Source: an uncultured Collinsella sp. (lineage in GTDB: Bacteria; Actinomycetota; Coriobacteriia; Coriobacteriales; Coriobacteriaceae). From it: a stretch of DNA of 8,012 nucleotides. The stretch covers positions 1 through 8,012 of the forward strand of contig CABUUE010000066.1 of NCBI GenBank assembly GCA_902494685.1, in the 5' to 3' direction. How positions within the stretch are numbered: position 1 is the first letter of the stretch; every line of letters begins with the position of its first letter. The notes below the pieces were generated by a model. It had not been told where the DNA came from. It saw only the letters and a list, made by a program, of their open reading frames with translations, and made no database searches. A program made the translations under genes and the position numbers. Below, in pieces: positions 7,672 through 8,012 of this stretch.

Positions 7672-8012
7672 ATGAGCGACGAAGAGCTCAAAAAGGTTGC
7701 CAACGAGGTAAGGAAGGGCATCGTCACCGGCGTGCACGCTGCCAAGTCTGGCCATCCGGGCGGTTCGCTCGGCGCTGCCGACATCATGACCTATCTGTAC
7801 TTTGAGGAAATGAACGTCGACCCGGCCGACCCCCGCAAGGCCGACCGCGATCGCTTCGTGCTTTCCAAGGGCCACTGCGCGCCTGGTCTGTACGCCGTGC
7901 TCGCCGAGCGCGGGTTCTTCCCCAAGGAGGATCTCGAGACGCTGCGCCACATCGGCAGCCACCTGCAGGGTCACCCCAACATGAACGACACCCCGGGCGT
8001 CGACATGTCCAC
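7672..8012 (+). CDS. Transketolase N-terminal subunit (3' end beyond the window)
   Basis: Transketolase moves two-carbon ketol units between sugar phosphates in the non-oxidative pentose phosphate pathway, using thiamine diphosphate. I translated 113 codons from ATG 7672 to the right edge. The N-terminal block GVHAAKSGHPGGSLGAADIM (residues 20-39; H28 in the SGHPGGS motif) and DRFVLSKGHCAPGLY (60-74, H68) are characteristic cofactor and substrate-site blocks. 'LQGHPNMNDTPGVDMST' follows. The short leader before SGHPGGS and the QGHP-N-TPGVDMS pattern fit the split type, in which a separate C-terminal subunit gene follows; that gene would lie outside the window. AAAGGAAGG (7659-7667) supports the start. 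A full-length single-chain enzyme is less likely but not excluded. Confidence 0.9.
   Translation, partial: MSDEELKKVANEVRKGIVTGVHAAKSGHPGGSLGAADIMTYLYFEEMNVDPADPRKADRDRFVLSKGHCAPGLYAVLAERGFFPKEDLETLRHIGSHLQGHPNMNDTPGVDMS

Overview
The window is a GC-rich bacterial chromosomal segment that looks actinobacterial, most likely from class Coriobacteriia and perhaps Collinsella. The evidence is G/C-dominated third codon positions, an actinobacteria-like RF2, an L31 with an alanine/lysine/glutamate-rich tail, and recurring GTAC(A/C)AT-type -10 elements. The genus is inferred from overall look; no marker gene fixes it. There are no tRNA or rRNA genes, CRISPR arrays, phage genes or transposase genes.

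Layout. On the minus strand, 1-1448 holds a small ACT-domain protein followed by a citrate synthase whose 3' end lies off the left edge. A divergent regulatory region (1449-1754) carries a minus-strand promoter with an overlapping dyad, a plus-strand promoter, and an rpmE leader of two look-alike hairpins. rpmE (ribosomal protein bL31 with a long C-terminal extension) follows and ends at a strong intrinsic terminator. The gap 2258-2487 contains a compact cluster of inverted and direct repeats, a near-palindrome and a -10 element for secA. secA and prfB overlap by one base (TAATG) and form a translationally coupled pair. A second intrinsic terminator follows prfB and sits directly against the ribosome binding site of a YitT-family membrane protein gene. 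The right edge holds the first 113 codons of a transketolase N-terminal subunit.

How the genes relate. Most are housekeeping: ribosome (rpmE), protein export (secA), translation termination (prfB), central carbon metabolism (citrate synthase, transketolase). They are separate transcription units rather than one pathway, apart from the secA-prfB pair and probably ACT-citrate synthase.

Most interesting points. (1) RF2 carries Ser-Pro-Thr where the family has the stop-codon-reading tripeptide Ser-Pro-Phe. The classical tripeptide model would predict relaxed third-base discrimination, that is, possible reading of UAA, UGA and UAG. (2) The rpmE 5' leader contains two 21-nt hairpins with nearly identical loops and three compensatory stem changes, which looks like a duplicated binding site of an r-protein leader. 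(3) bL31 has a tail of about 77 residues, more than doubling its length. (4) There is an undescribed repeat cluster upstream of secA. (5) A terminator abuts the start of the YitT-family gene. No exotic defence or mobile system was found.
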